Shown: positions 46,771 to 54,800 of the stretch, in pieces | Layout: each line of letters opens with the position of its first letter | How positions within the stretch are numbered: position 1 is the stretch's first letter | From: Sediminibacterium soli | GTDB taxonomy: Bacteria > Bacteroidota > Bacteroidia > Chitinophagales > Chitinophagaceae | Assembly (NCBI RefSeq): GCF_009939225.1 | Contig: NZ_JAACJR010000006.1 | Span: 496,001-560,000 of the forward strand | Direction: 5' to 3' | Length of the DNA stretch: 64,000 nucleotides | Translations under genes and position numbers: made by a program | The notes under the pieces: model-generated | The model's database searches: none | What the model saw: the letters and a program-made list of their open reading frames with translations, nothing else | What the model was told of the DNA's origin: nothing

Positions 46771-47250
46771 ATGAAACGTAAGCACTTCTTTGTCACCTGC
46801 TTTACACTCCTGGTCATTTTGTACGGATGCGGAAACGCTGAACAGAAAACCGCACAAAATGCCCCCGCGGCAGAGCCCGCCAAAACAGAACCGGCCACCG
46901 CCGATGCCAGTCCGAAAGGCATCGGGAAATTTACCAATGTGGAACTGACGCATCCGCTGGACCAGAAAATGGCAGCGGCGGGAAAAGCGATCTACGATGT
47001 TAAATGCGGCTCCTGCCACAAACTCTCGGGAGAGAAACTCGTAGGACCGGGCTGGAAAGGCGTTACCGACAGAAGACAGCCGGAGTGGATCATGAACTTT
47101 GTTACCAATGTTGATGAGATGCTCAACAAAAACGCCGAAGCGCAGGCTATGCTGGAAGTATGTATGGTGCGTATGCCCAACCAGAACCTGAAAGACGAGG
47201 AAGCGAGGCAGGTGCTGGAATTCATGCGCAAAAACGACGGCAAAAACTAA
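46771..47250 (+). CDS. c-type cytochrome, probable electron donor to NosZ
   Basis: 159 aa from ATG 46771; an earlier in-frame Met (46708) lies in the operator region. Lipobox VILYGC predicts a lipoprotein, followed by an Ala/Pro/Glu/Thr-rich linker to residue about 50. A single heme-binding motif CGSCH (DVKCGSCHKLSGEKLVGPGW) and a downstream Met ligand (VRMPNQNLKDEEA) define a class I cytochrome c. It is first in the nos operon, 29 bp before nosZ, and so is the likely local donor. Clade II clusters often carry such cytochromes in place of NosR-linked electron flow. Confidence 0.88.
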   Translation: MKRKHFFVTCFTLLVILYGCGNAEQKTAQNAPAAEPAKTEPATADASPKGIGKFTNVELTHPLDQKMAAAGKAIYDVKCGSCHKLSGEKLVGPGWKGVTDRRQPEWIMNFVTNVDEMLNKNAEAQAMLEVCMVRMPNQNLKDEEARQVLEFMRKNDGKN

Positions 47251-47279
47251 CACCATTTTTCCTCTAAAACTGTATTCTT

Positions 47280-49253
47280 ATGAATTGTTATAAAATACTT
47301 CTGCTGGGTATTTCCGCAGCAGCAGCGTTTTCAGGCTGTAAAATGAAAACAACCGAAACCGCAGTCAGCGGTGACGCAGCATCAAAGGTATACGTAGCCC
47401 CCGGTAAATACGACGAGTTCTACAATTTTGTATCAGGCGGATTCAGCGGGCAGGTATCTGTATACGGCCTGCCCTCCGGCCGCCTCTTACGGGTAATCCC
47501 CGCTTTTTCCCAGAACCCCGAAAACGGTTATGGGTACAACGAAGAAACCAAACCCATGCTGCAGACATCGCAGGGTTTTATCCCCTGGGATGACCAGCAC
47601 CACCTGGCGCTTTCGCAGACCAACGGGGAACACGATGGCCGCTGGATATTTGCCAATGCCAATAACACGCCCCGGGTAGCGCGTATCGACCTGAAAACAT
47701 TTAAAACAACAGAGATACTCGAACTGCCCAACAGCGGTGGTAACCACTCGTCTCCGTTCATCACCGAAAACACCGAGTACGTGATTGCAGGCACCCGGTT
47801 CGCTGTTCCGATCGCCGATAAAGAAGCGGCCATCAACAACGAATCTTTCAAAGCCAATTTTAAAAGCACGGTATCGTTTATAGGTGTTAACCAGCAAACC
47901 GGACAAATGGGTGTCAGCTTTCAGGTGATACTGCCGGGTATGGACCTGGACCTGAGCCGCGCGGGTAAAGGCCCCTCTCATGGCTGGTTCTTTTTCTCTA
48001 CCTACAATACAGAACAGGCAAGTACATTGCTCGAAGTGAACGCATCGCAGAAGGACAAGGATTTTATCGTTGCGGTGAACTGGAAAAAAGCGGAAGAATA
48101 CATCAAGGCAGGCAAGGGCACCAAAATGGCCACCCAGTATTACCGCAATACCTATAACGAAGAAACCCATAGCGCCACTTCTGAACTGCTAAAAGAAGTG
48201 CTGACACTCGATCCGACCGTTATCAAGGACTTTGTATACATGATCCCATGTCCCAAATCACCGCATGGCTGCGATGTGGATCCTACCGGTGAATACATCG
48301 TGGGCAGCGGTAAGCTGGCGGCGCTGATACCGGTGTTTTCCTTCCAGAAATTTACCCAGGCCATCCAGAACAAAACCTTTGAAGGCGATTACTATGGCAT
48401 TCCTGTCATCAAATACGAAGCCGCGTTGCATGGCGAAGTGCAGAAACCCGGACTGGGCCCCCTGCACACCGAATTTGACGGTAAAGGAAATGCCTATACT
48501 TCCATGTTCCTTTCTTCTGAGATTGTAAAATGGAATATCAAGGACCTGAAAGTGCTCGACAGGGTGCCCACATACTATTCAATCGGTCACCTGATGGTTC
48601 CCGGAGGCGATACCAAAAAACCCTATGGCAAATACGTAGTGGCCTACAATAAGATCACCAAAGACAGGTACCTGCCAACCGGGCCCGAACTTTCACAGAG
48701 TGCGCAGCTCTATTCGATCGAAGGCGATAAAATGCAGCTCCTGCTGGACTACCCAACCATTGGCGAACCACACTATGCACAGGCCATTGCAGCCGACAAG
48801 ATAAAGAACCAGAGCGTGAAATTCTTTGATATCAACAAGAACAAACATCCGTTTGTTGCACTCGGAGAAAAAAACACCAAGGTGGTCAGAAGCGGTAACA
48901 GGGTAGATGTGTACATGACAGCCATCCGTTCGCACCTTACACCCGACAATATCGAAGGCGTGGAGCTTGGCGACGAAGTGTATTTCCATGTAACCAATCT
49001 TGAGCAGGACTGGGATATACCACACGGTTTTGCGATCAAGCATGCGGACAACGCCGAATTGCTGGTGATGCCCGGTGAAACCAATACGCTGAAGTTTGTG
49101 CCTAAGAAAGCGGGTGTGTATCCGTTCTACTGCACCGATTTCTGTTCAGCGCTCCACCAGGAAATGCAGGGTTACCTGCGTGTATCGCCAAAAGGAGCGG
49201 GGGTTCCCCTGAAATGGCGTACCGGCGAACCCGAGGCCAAAACAGAAAAATAA
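47280..49253 (+). CDS. nosZ: Nitrous-oxide reductase, clade II (atypical) NosZ
   Basis: 657 aa. Reduces N2O to N2 in the periplasm. The signal is Sec/lipoprotein-like (LLLGISAAAAFSGC) with no twin arginine, a hallmark of clade II. The N-terminal seven-bladed propeller supplies the CuZ histidines, seen in DDQHHLALSQTNGEHDG, PHGCDVDP, GPLHTEFDGKG and SIGHLMVPGG. The C-terminal cupredoxin domain holds CuA: FYCTDFCSALHQEMQG with two Cys, His and Met. All visible ligands are intact, so an active enzyme is expected. A strong hairpin follows at 49279-49309, before the accessory genes. Confidence 0.97.
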   Translation: MNCYKILLLGISAAAAFSGCKMKTTETAVSGDAASKVYVAPGKYDEFYNFVSGGFSGQVSVYGLPSGRLLRVIPAFSQNPENGYGYNEETKPMLQTSQGFIPWDDQHHLALSQTNGEHDGRWIFANANNTPRVARIDLKTFKTTEILELPNSGGNHSSPFITENTEYVIAGTRFAVPIADKEAAINNESFKANFKSTVSFIGVNQQTGQMGVSFQVILPGMDLDLSRAGKGPSHGWFFFSTYNTEQASTLLEVNASQKDKDFIVAVNWKKAEEYIKAGKGTKMATQYYRNTYNEETHSATSELLKEVLTLDPTVIKDFVYMIPCPKSPHGCDVDPTGEYIVGSGKLAALIPVFSFQKFTQAIQNKTFEGDYYGIPVIKYEAALHGEVQKPGLGPLHTEFDGKGNAYTSMFLSSEIVKWNIKDLKVLDRVPTYYSIGHLMVPGGDTKKPYGKYVVAYNKITKDRYLPTGPELSQSAQLYSIEGDKMQLLLDYPTIGEPHYAQAIAADKIKNQSVKFFDINKNKHPFVALGEKNTKVVRSGNRVDVYMTAIRSHLTPDNIEGVELGDEVYFHVTNLEQDWDIPHGFAIKHADNAELLVMPGETNTLKFVPKKAGVYPFYCTDFCSALHQEMQGYLRVSPKGAGVPLKWRTGEPEAKTEK

Positions 49254-49278
49254 AAGCGGACAATAAAGATTATCAACC

Positions 49279-49309
49279 GGCGGCAGCACGCCCGCAGCGT
49301 GCTGCCGCC
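49279..49309 (+). promoter_or_regulatory. Intercistronic hairpin after nosZ
   Basis: A perfect 13-bp GC-rich stem (49279-49291 and 49297-49309) with a 5-base loop and no T-run. It sits 26 bp after the nosZ stop and 15 bp before the next gene. Such stems typically protect the upstream mRNA from 3' exonucleases and set unequal product levels. That would favour abundant NosZ over its assembly factors. Confidence 0.7.
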
Positions 49310-49323
49310 ATTAGTAAGCGGTT

Positions 49324-49908
49324 ATGAAAAAAATGACAGTCTGGGCGCGGATAAGTGCGGTTCTGGTGATCGCCTGCGTGGCAATGCTATGGCTTTTTCC
49401 GATGTGGAGAATAGACCTGGCGGCATCACAATACCCCGAAGGAATTTCGATGCAGATATGGATCAACGATATCAAGGGCGATGTTGATATCATCAACGGC
49501 CTTAATCACTATATCGGTATGAGAACCATCCATAAGGCAGACTTCCGGGAATTTGTTTATCTTCCGATAGCACTGGCCGGCATTGGCATTATGGGACTGG
49601 TAACCCTGCTATGGAACAGGAGATCGGGGTATTATATCTGGACCGCCTGTTTTCTGGTGCTGGCATTTGTATCGATGTATGATTTCTGGAAATGGGAATA
49701 CGATTACGGCCATAACCTGAACCCCGAAGCCCCGATCAAAGTACCCGGAATGGCTTACCAGCCACCGCTTATCGGCTATAAAAAAATGCTCAACTTCCAC
49801 GCGCTTTCGCAGCCTGATATTGGGGGTTGGTTTTTTATCGCCGCCGGCATCATCCTGGTGGGCACCTGTCTGTATGAATGGAAAAGAAGCAAAAAGAAAC
49901 TGGCATGA
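49324..49908 (+). CDS. Four-helix membrane protein of the nos cluster, NosB-like
   Basis: 194 aa. Helices at about residues 7-27, 77-97, 103-123 and 165-185, with a periplasmic loop between the first two (LAASQYPEGISMQIWINDI) and another before the last (GHNLNPEAPIKVPGMAYQPP). The gene sits directly after nosZ, where clade II clusters such as that of Wolinella carry nosB, a membrane protein of unknown role. Sequence identity to NosB cannot be judged here, so the name is positional. It overlaps nosL by 4 bases (ATGA). Confidence 0.7.
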   Translation: MKKMTVWARISAVLVIACVAMLWLFPMWRIDLAASQYPEGISMQIWINDIKGDVDIINGLNHYIGMRTIHKADFREFVYLPIALAGIGIMGLVTLLWNRRSGYYIWTACFLVLAFVSMYDFWKWEYDYGHNLNPEAPIKVPGMAYQPPLIGYKKMLNFHALSQPDIGGWFFIAAGIILVGTCLYEWKRSKKKLA

Positions 49909-50330
49909 GGATCAGCAAAAAACTGATAGCGTATTTTTTTCTGCCGGCGATAGCGTCCTGCAGCCGCGAATTTGAGCCGATCGATTATGGCAAAGAAGCA
50001 TGCGCCAACTGCAGAATGACCATTGTTGATAACCGGTTTGCAGCCGAGTTCATCGACAAAAAAGGAAAGGTCTTCAAGTTTGACGATCTGCTGTGCCTGA
50101 AACGTTACGCCGCCGCTCACCCCGACAATATTCCCGACCTGGTGTTCATCGAAGATTACCTGGGCAAACAAAACCAGCCCCTCGATGCAATAAAAGCATT
50201 TTACCTGCAGCATGAATTTTTCAACAGCCCCATGAAAGGCAACTATGCCGCTTTCGGTACCCTTACAGAAACCGGTCGGCTGAAAGACAGCCTGGCCATC
50301 AGCCCAATGACGTGGAACAACCTGAAATAG
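49905..50330 (+). CDS. nosL: Copper chaperone lipoprotein NosL
   Basis: 141 aa. The ATG at 49905 overlaps the preceding stop (ATGA); a frame opening at 49878 is less likely. Lipobox AIASC. The Cu(I)-binding signature is CANCRMTIVDNRFAAEFI with two Cys and Met, followed by GKVFKFDDLLCLKRY. NosL delivers copper for the CuZ site of NosZ in the periplasm. Adjacent genes nosD, nosF and nosY complete the assembly set. Confidence 0.93.
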   Translation: MRISKKLIAYFFLPAIASCSREFEPIDYGKEACANCRMTIVDNRFAAEFIDKKGKVFKFDDLLCLKRYAAAHPDNIPDLVFIEDYLGKQNQPLDAIKAFYLQHEFFNSPMKGNYAAFGTLTETGRLKDSLAISPMTWNNLK

Positions 50331-50331
50331 C

Positions 50332-51561
50332 ATGTACAACCGGCTGATACTATCCGCATTTTTTTCCGTCTGTGCAATTCTCGCACATGCCGCCACCCGG
50401 CAGGTAAACCCCTCTGCCGGCCTGCAGCAGGTGCTGGATAAAGCATTGCCGGGCGATACCATCCGCATACACCCGGGTAATTACCGGCAAAGCAATATCA
50501 TTGTCCGCAAACAGCTTGTCATTATAGGAGAGGGGTATCCGGTATTCGACGGGGAAAACAAGAACGAAGTTTTTATCATTATCGCGGACGGGGTGGTGCT
50601 GCAGGGACTGCAGATACAGCATACCGGCCGCAGCAGCCTGGTGGATATGGCCGGGATCAAACTGCAGAACGTAAAAAACGTACGTGTTACCCATTGTAAA
50701 CTGCTGAACACCACTTATGGGGTGTATTTACAGAACAGCAAGCGCTGTATCGTAAGCAATAACCTGATACAGGCTTCCGCAAAAGAAGAACTGCAATCCG
50801 GCAACGGGGTGCATGCCTGGAAATGCGAACAGCTGCTGATCAGCAGTAACCGTATGTCGGGTCACCGTGACGGGATCTATTTTGAATTTGTTACCCGCTC
50901 GGCCATCATCGGCAACACCTCTTCGGGGAATATCCGTTATGGACTGCATTTTATGTTTTCACATAACGATACCTATGAATACAATACTTTCCAAAACAAT
51001 GGCGCCGGGGTTGCAGTCATGTACACCAGGGGCGTTACCATGTATAAAAATACTTTTTACCATAACTGGGGAGACGCTTCTTACGGCATACTGCTGAAAG
51101 ACATCTCAGACAGCAAGATCGACCATAATACCTTTCATACAAACACCGTGGGTATTTATATGGAAGGAAGCAGCCGTATCCATGTTACCGGCAATACGTT
51201 CAGCAACAACGGCTGGGCCATGCGGATACAGGCAAGCTGTGATGGCAACCTGTTCGAAAAAAACAATTTTTCAGGAAATTCGTTCGATGTGGCAACCAAC
51301 GGCACCATGATGCTGAATACCTTCCGGGAAAATTACTGGGATAAATACGATGGATATGACCTGGACCGGGACGGTACCGGCGATGTACCGTATTATCCCG
51401 TAAGCGTTTACTCGGTGATCACCGAGCGGATTCCGGTTGCTATGATCCTGTACCGGAGTTTTCTTACCCGCATCATGGACCAGGTGGAGAACATCATGCC
51501 CAGTATTACACCGGACCAACTAAAAGATATCCGGCCGAGGATAAAAAAATGGCAGTTATGA
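50332..51561 (+). CDS. nosD: Periplasmic assembly protein NosD
   Basis: 409 aa, signal peptide LILSAFFSVCAILAHA. The rest is a right-handed parallel beta-helix of the carbohydrate-binding/NosD type, with coils rich in Asn and Gly (for example NNLIQASAKEELQSGNG, GNTSSGNIRYGLHFMFSHND, YENTFQNN-like turns). It acts with the NosFY ABC transporter in assembling the CuZ cluster, probably in sulfur supply. The start is 1 bp after nosL stops; the stop overlaps nosF. Confidence 0.93.
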   Translation: MYNRLILSAFFSVCAILAHAATRQVNPSAGLQQVLDKALPGDTIRIHPGNYRQSNIIVRKQLVIIGEGYPVFDGENKNEVFIIIADGVVLQGLQIQHTGRSSLVDMAGIKLQNVKNVRVTHCKLLNTTYGVYLQNSKRCIVSNNLIQASAKEELQSGNGVHAWKCEQLLISSNRMSGHRDGIYFEFVTRSAIIGNTSSGNIRYGLHFMFSHNDTYEYNTFQNNGAGVAVMYTRGVTMYKNTFYHNWGDASYGILLKDISDSKIDHNTFHTNTVGIYMEGSSRIHVTGNTFSNNGWAMRIQASCDGNLFEKNNFSGNSFDVATNGTMMLNTFRENYWDKYDGYDLDRDGTGDVPYYPVSVYSVITERIPVAMILYRSFLTRIMDQVENIMPSITPDQLKDIRPRIKKWQL

Positions 51562-52325
51562 TCGGAATAGAACATCTTACCAAATCATTCGGAAAGCTCA
51601 CAGCGCTCAATGATATCTGCCTTGAACTGCAGAAAGGACAGGCCGTATCCCTGCTCGGCCCCAACGGATCGGGCAAAACCACGCTGATCAAATCGATCCT
51701 GGGCCTGGTGGTTCCCGAAAAAGGAACGATCACGGTAAAAGAAAAAGTGATCACCAAAGACTGGTCGTACAGATCCGCCATCGGATACATGCCGCAGATA
51801 GGCCGTTATCCCGATAATATGACCATTGCCCAGGTGATCGCACTGATCAAGGAGATAAGACCCGATCATATCCGGTACGACGAAGAACTGATCGAAGGCT
51901 TCGGGCTCGATAAGCTGAAAAACAAAACCATGCGGAGTTTATCGGGAGGCACCCGGCAAAAAGTGAGCGCATCCCTTGCCTTCCTGTTTTCACCGGATAT
52001 CTATATCCTCGACGAGCCCACCGCGGGTCTCGACCCCGTGGCCAGCGAACTGCTCAAGGAAAAAATACTGAAAGAACGCACGGCGGGCAAACTCATACTG
52101 ATCACCTCTCACGTGCTGAGCGACCTGGAAGGCATTGCCAGCCATATCGTTTACCTGCAGGATGGCAACCTGGTGTTTTATAAGACGGTGGAGGAACTGC
52201 AGCTGACCACCGGAGAAGTCAAACTGAACAAAGTGATCGCTCAGATTATGAAAGGAGATGTACCCTTGCGGGAACCGGTCAGAAATATATTTTCTATACA
52301 GGAAAGACAGGGGAAAACAAGCTAA
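51558..52325 (+). CDS. nosF: ABC transporter ATPase NosF
   Basis: 255 aa from ATG 51558, which forms an ATGA overlap with the nosD stop; an in-frame ATG at 51549 is the alternative. Complete ABC ATPase: Walker A LLGPNGSGKTTLIKS, signature SLSGGTRQKVSASLAF, Walker B IYILDEPTAGLDPVAS and the H-loop LITSHVLSDLEG. It powers the NosY permease in NosZ maturation. The last codons lie inside the left arm of a 75-base hairpin that ends before nosY. Confidence 0.95.
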   Translation: MIGIEHLTKSFGKLTALNDICLELQKGQAVSLLGPNGSGKTTLIKSILGLVVPEKGTITVKEKVITKDWSYRSAIGYMPQIGRYPDNMTIAQVIALIKEIRPDHIRYDEELIEGFGLDKLKNKTMRSLSGGTRQKVSASLAFLFSPDIYILDEPTAGLDPVASELLKEKILKERTAGKLILITSHVLSDLEGIASHIVYLQDGNLVFYKTVEELQLTTGEVKLNKVIAQIMKGDVPLREPVRNIFSIQERQGKTS

Positions 52326-52375
52326 AGGATCTTTTTTTCGGGTTAAAAAGACCTTTTCTGTTCCCCTGTCTTTCC
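52301..52375 (+). promoter_or_regulatory. Large hairpin spanning the nosF stop, before nosY
   Basis: A perfect 15-bp stem (52301-52315 with 52361-52375) continues, after an asymmetric internal loop, into a second stem of about 12 pairs (AAAGGATCTTTTT with AAAAAGACCTTTT, one bulge) topped by CGGG. The whole 75 bases are almost one long hairpin covering the last codons of nosF. There is no T-run, so it is not a standard terminator. mRNA stabilisation or control of nosY translation is possible. Confidence 0.75.
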
Positions 52376-52422
52376 GCTTATTCAATAACGCCTGCATCGT
52401 GAACGGCGCTAATACACCACAA

Positions 52423-53190
52423 ATGAAAACCATCATCAAATACGTCCTGGTTGACCTGATCCGCAACCGGATCATACTGGTCTACACCGCTATACTGGCG
52501 GTACTGGCGGTAAGCGTGCTGGGGCTTGACGATAACCCCGCCAAAGGCCTGCTAAGCCTGTTGAACATCACCCTGCTGTTTGTACCCATCATTACCATCC
52601 TGTTCTCCACCATCTATTTTTTTAATGCGATCGAGTTCACGGAACTGCTTCTTTCCCAGCCGATCAAAAGACAACAGGTCATACTCTCCGAATACCTGGC
52701 GCTGGTATCTGCTTTATCGGGGGCTTATATCGTTGGCATCGGCATTCCGCTGCTGTTCCTTGTTTCGGGCACCGAATCGCTGGTGCTGGTGGCAACGGGC
52801 ACCCTGCTTACCCTTGTCTTTTCCTCGCTGGCCCTGCTGGTTTTTGTGAAATCAAAAGACAAGACAAAAGGCATCGGCATCGCCATTATCATCGCGCTGT
52901 TCTTTACCGTTTTATTCGACGGGTTGCTGATCGCCTTCATCTATTCATTCAGTGATTACCCCATCGACAAAGCGGTGGTGGGAATGATCGCCCTCAATCC
53001 CATCGACCTGGGTCGGGTGCTGATGCTGCTGCAACTGGATGTTGCGGTGCTGATGGGTTATTCGGGGGCGCTGTTTAAAAAATTCCTTGGCTCTCCGCTG
53101 GGCAATGTCTTCTCGGTTACCTGTATGCTGTTATGGGTGTTTGTACCGCTGATCGCCGCGTTAAGGATATTCCGGAATAAAGACCTTTAA
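52423..53190 (+). CDS. nosY: ABC-2 type permease NosY
   Basis: 255 aa from ATG 52423; the frame opens at 52258 inside nosF but this extension is not membrane-like. Six helices in the ABC-2 plan: ILVYTAILAVLAVSVLGL, NITLLFVPIITILFSTIYFF, LALVSALSGAYIVGIGIPLLF, a Leu/Val pair near 120, IGIAIIIALFFTVLFDGLLI and a final VTCMLLWVFVPLIAALRIF. The pair TELLLSQPIKRQQVILSEY is typical of NosY. Last gene of the plus-strand operon; it converges with the minus-strand NO operon, 30 bp away. Confidence 0.9.
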   Translation: MKTIIKYVLVDLIRNRIILVYTAILAVLAVSVLGLDDNPAKGLLSLLNITLLFVPIITILFSTIYFFNAIEFTELLLSQPIKRQQVILSEYLALVSALSGAYIVGIGIPLLFLVSGTESLVLVATGTLLTLVFSSLALLVFVKSKDKTKGIGIAIIIALFFTVLFDGLLIAFIYSFSDYPIDKAVVGMIALNPIDLGRVLMLLQLDVAVLMGYSGALFKKFLGSPLGNVFSVTCMLLWVFVPLIAALRIFRNKDL

Positions 53191-53220
53191 TTACGTGAGG
53201 CAGGTCGTAAAGACATTTGT

Positions 53221-53550
53221 TCACCAGCCCAGCAGCGCATGTCCCTGCCCGCTTATCCTCTCTGCATTCCATCTGGGTTCCCATACCAGGTTCACCACCA
53301 CGGTAAAACCCGGCGCCGCAGTCTCGGCGGCCAGTGTAACATGGCTTTTTATCAACCCGCCCAAAGGGCAGGAGGGCGTAGACAGTGTCATATCTATCCG
53401 TACTGTTTTATCGGTGTCCTCCACTGCAATCCCATATACCAGGCCAAGGTCAATGATATTGATACCCAGTTCAGGATCCACTACCTGGAAAAGCGCCTGA
53501 ACGATCTCCTGTTTTATCCGGTAATGTATGTCGGTGATATCAAAGTGCAT
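53221..53550 (-). CDS. SufT/MIP18-type metal-sulfur cluster assembly factor
   Basis: 109 aa from the ATG at 53550. DUF59 (MIP18) domain: VQALFQVVDPELGINIIDLGLVYGI, then DMTLSTPSCPLGGLIKSHV with the conserved Cys. Relatives (SufT, PaaD) help build or insert Fe-S clusters. The start overlaps the stop of the preceding 12-TM gene by 11 bp, so it is translationally coupled. As the last gene of an NO-linked operon it may help rebuild clusters destroyed by NO; this is inference from position. Confidence 0.85.
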   Translation of the reverse strand: MHFDITDIHYRIKQEIVQALFQVVDPELGINIIDLGLVYGIAVEDTDKTVRIDMTLSTPSCPLGGLIKSHVTLAAETAAPGFTVVVNLVWEPRWNAERISGQGHALLGW

Positions 53551-54799
53551 GGTTAACAAGTTTTCGGATGATGAACAAAACATGAAACAGGTACCCTGTG
53601 GCAGCCAGCACCAGCAAGGATGCGCCTGCATAATTCATCCAGAGCGTTGTAGACAGGATACCCATAAGCAGTAACAGGTAGCCCGATAAAAAAACATACA
53701 TCTGCCATTGAACCAGTCGCTCGGAAAACAGGTCTTTGGGAAGTATCTCCGGCAACTGGTCGGGTTTTGTCATGTGCATCCACACAATAAAGGGCAGTGT
53801 TTTAAAGGTTTGTCCCATGATGAGGGTGCTGATGAACCCGATAAAGAACGATACACCGTAAGCGGTAACCAGGCTGGGGGCAGACAAGGGTCTGATGAAT
53901 GCGGCAGACAGCAACACAAAAGGCAGGGAGATCAGCAGCAGGGCAAGAAAAGTCTGCTTCATTCCGCTGTCCATTTTTTTACGTATGGCGCTGGTGTAAC
54001 ATTTTTTCACGAATAGGAAATAAAACCCCAGACCGGCAAGCACCAGCAAAAAACACAGCGGGCGTCCCCAGTCGCTGTTCGCTGTCATTCCGTCAACAAG
54101 AAAAAAGACCAGACCCAGATTGACCAGGTAATAGGTAACCGTCAGCCAGCCGGTTTTTTCCGAGCGGCTGAGCAGGAACATGGGTATCAGTCTTGAACTT
54201 ACGCCGATCACCAGCTGCAGGAACCAGCCGGCCATACCAACAGAACCATGGATCTTCAGGTAATGCAGGTGTTCCTGCGGCAGGAACGGGTAACGCAGGT
54301 TAACCAGCAACAGCAGACCGATGGTAGCCGTGAGGATCAGCCATACATGGGCGGTAAGGATACAATCAGCGGCAATACCGCCGCGGCCATGCTTCATGGT
54401 TTTAAAAACATGGTGTGCATGCAGGAGCATAGCGGTTAACAGCAATGCTCCTCCCGTATAACTCCAGCGTGTTACGGAAAAAAACCAGAAAGAGGGGATC
54501 AGCAGCAGCAGACCCAACAACAGCAATGCCAGCACAACCATCGGGATACGCTCACTGTAGAGACTGCGTTCTGCAATAACCGGTGCCAACTGATTCGTGG
54601 CGCCGAAGATCAACAGGGTTGCCCATCCCAGAACAGCCAGGTGCGTTATCGCCAGCAGTTTCGGCTGAAAATAATGACCCGCAAAAGCAGGCGCCGCAAC
54701 CAGGCAGAGCACGGTCGTGACAACGAATACAAACGCCGCTGCCCCATAATAGGGCAGGATCGCGTAACGCGATGGAATGTATTCCCTGGAAGGCATCAT
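53540..54799 (-). CDS. Twelve-helix membrane protein, heme-copper-oxidase subunit I-like, function unknown
   Basis: 419 aa from ATG 54799; ATG 54796 is equally possible. About twelve helices. Helix 2 carries AITHLAVLGWATLLIFGATN, helix 4 LLHAHHVFK, helix 5 LTAHVWLIL and helix 6 KIHGSVGMAGWFLQLVIG. Repeated in-membrane His next to Gly-Trp recalls heme-binding helices of oxidase/NO reductase catalytic subunits. The full ligand set of a known NorB or CcoN was not identified, and it does not look like NnrS. It is coupled to the SufT-like gene and follows the DUF1858/DUF2249 gene by one to four bases. Confidence 0.6.
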   Translation of the reverse strand: MMPSREYIPSRYAILPYYGAAAFVFVVTTVLCLVAAPAFAGHYFQPKLLAITHLAVLGWATLLIFGATNQLAPVIAERSLYSERIPMVVLALLLLGLLLLIPSFWFFSVTRWSYTGGALLLTAMLLHAHHVFKTMKHGRGGIAADCILTAHVWLILTATIGLLLLVNLRYPFLPQEHLHYLKIHGSVGMAGWFLQLVIGVSSRLIPMFLLSRSEKTGWLTVTYYLVNLGLVFFLVDGMTANSDWGRPLCFLLVLAGLGFYFLFVKKCYTSAIRKKMDSGMKQTFLALLLISLPFVLLSAAFIRPLSAPSLVTAYGVSFFIGFISTLIMGQTFKTLPFIVWMHMTKPDQLPEILPKDLFSERLVQWQMYVFLSGYLLLLMGILSTTLWMNYAGASLLVLAATGYLFHVLFIIRKLVNHAL

Positions 54800-54800
54800 G

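Noticed and set aside
53540..54799. NnrS identity for the 12-TM protein
   Set aside because: Helix count fits, but the NnrS motifs I know were not seen; left as uncharacterised.
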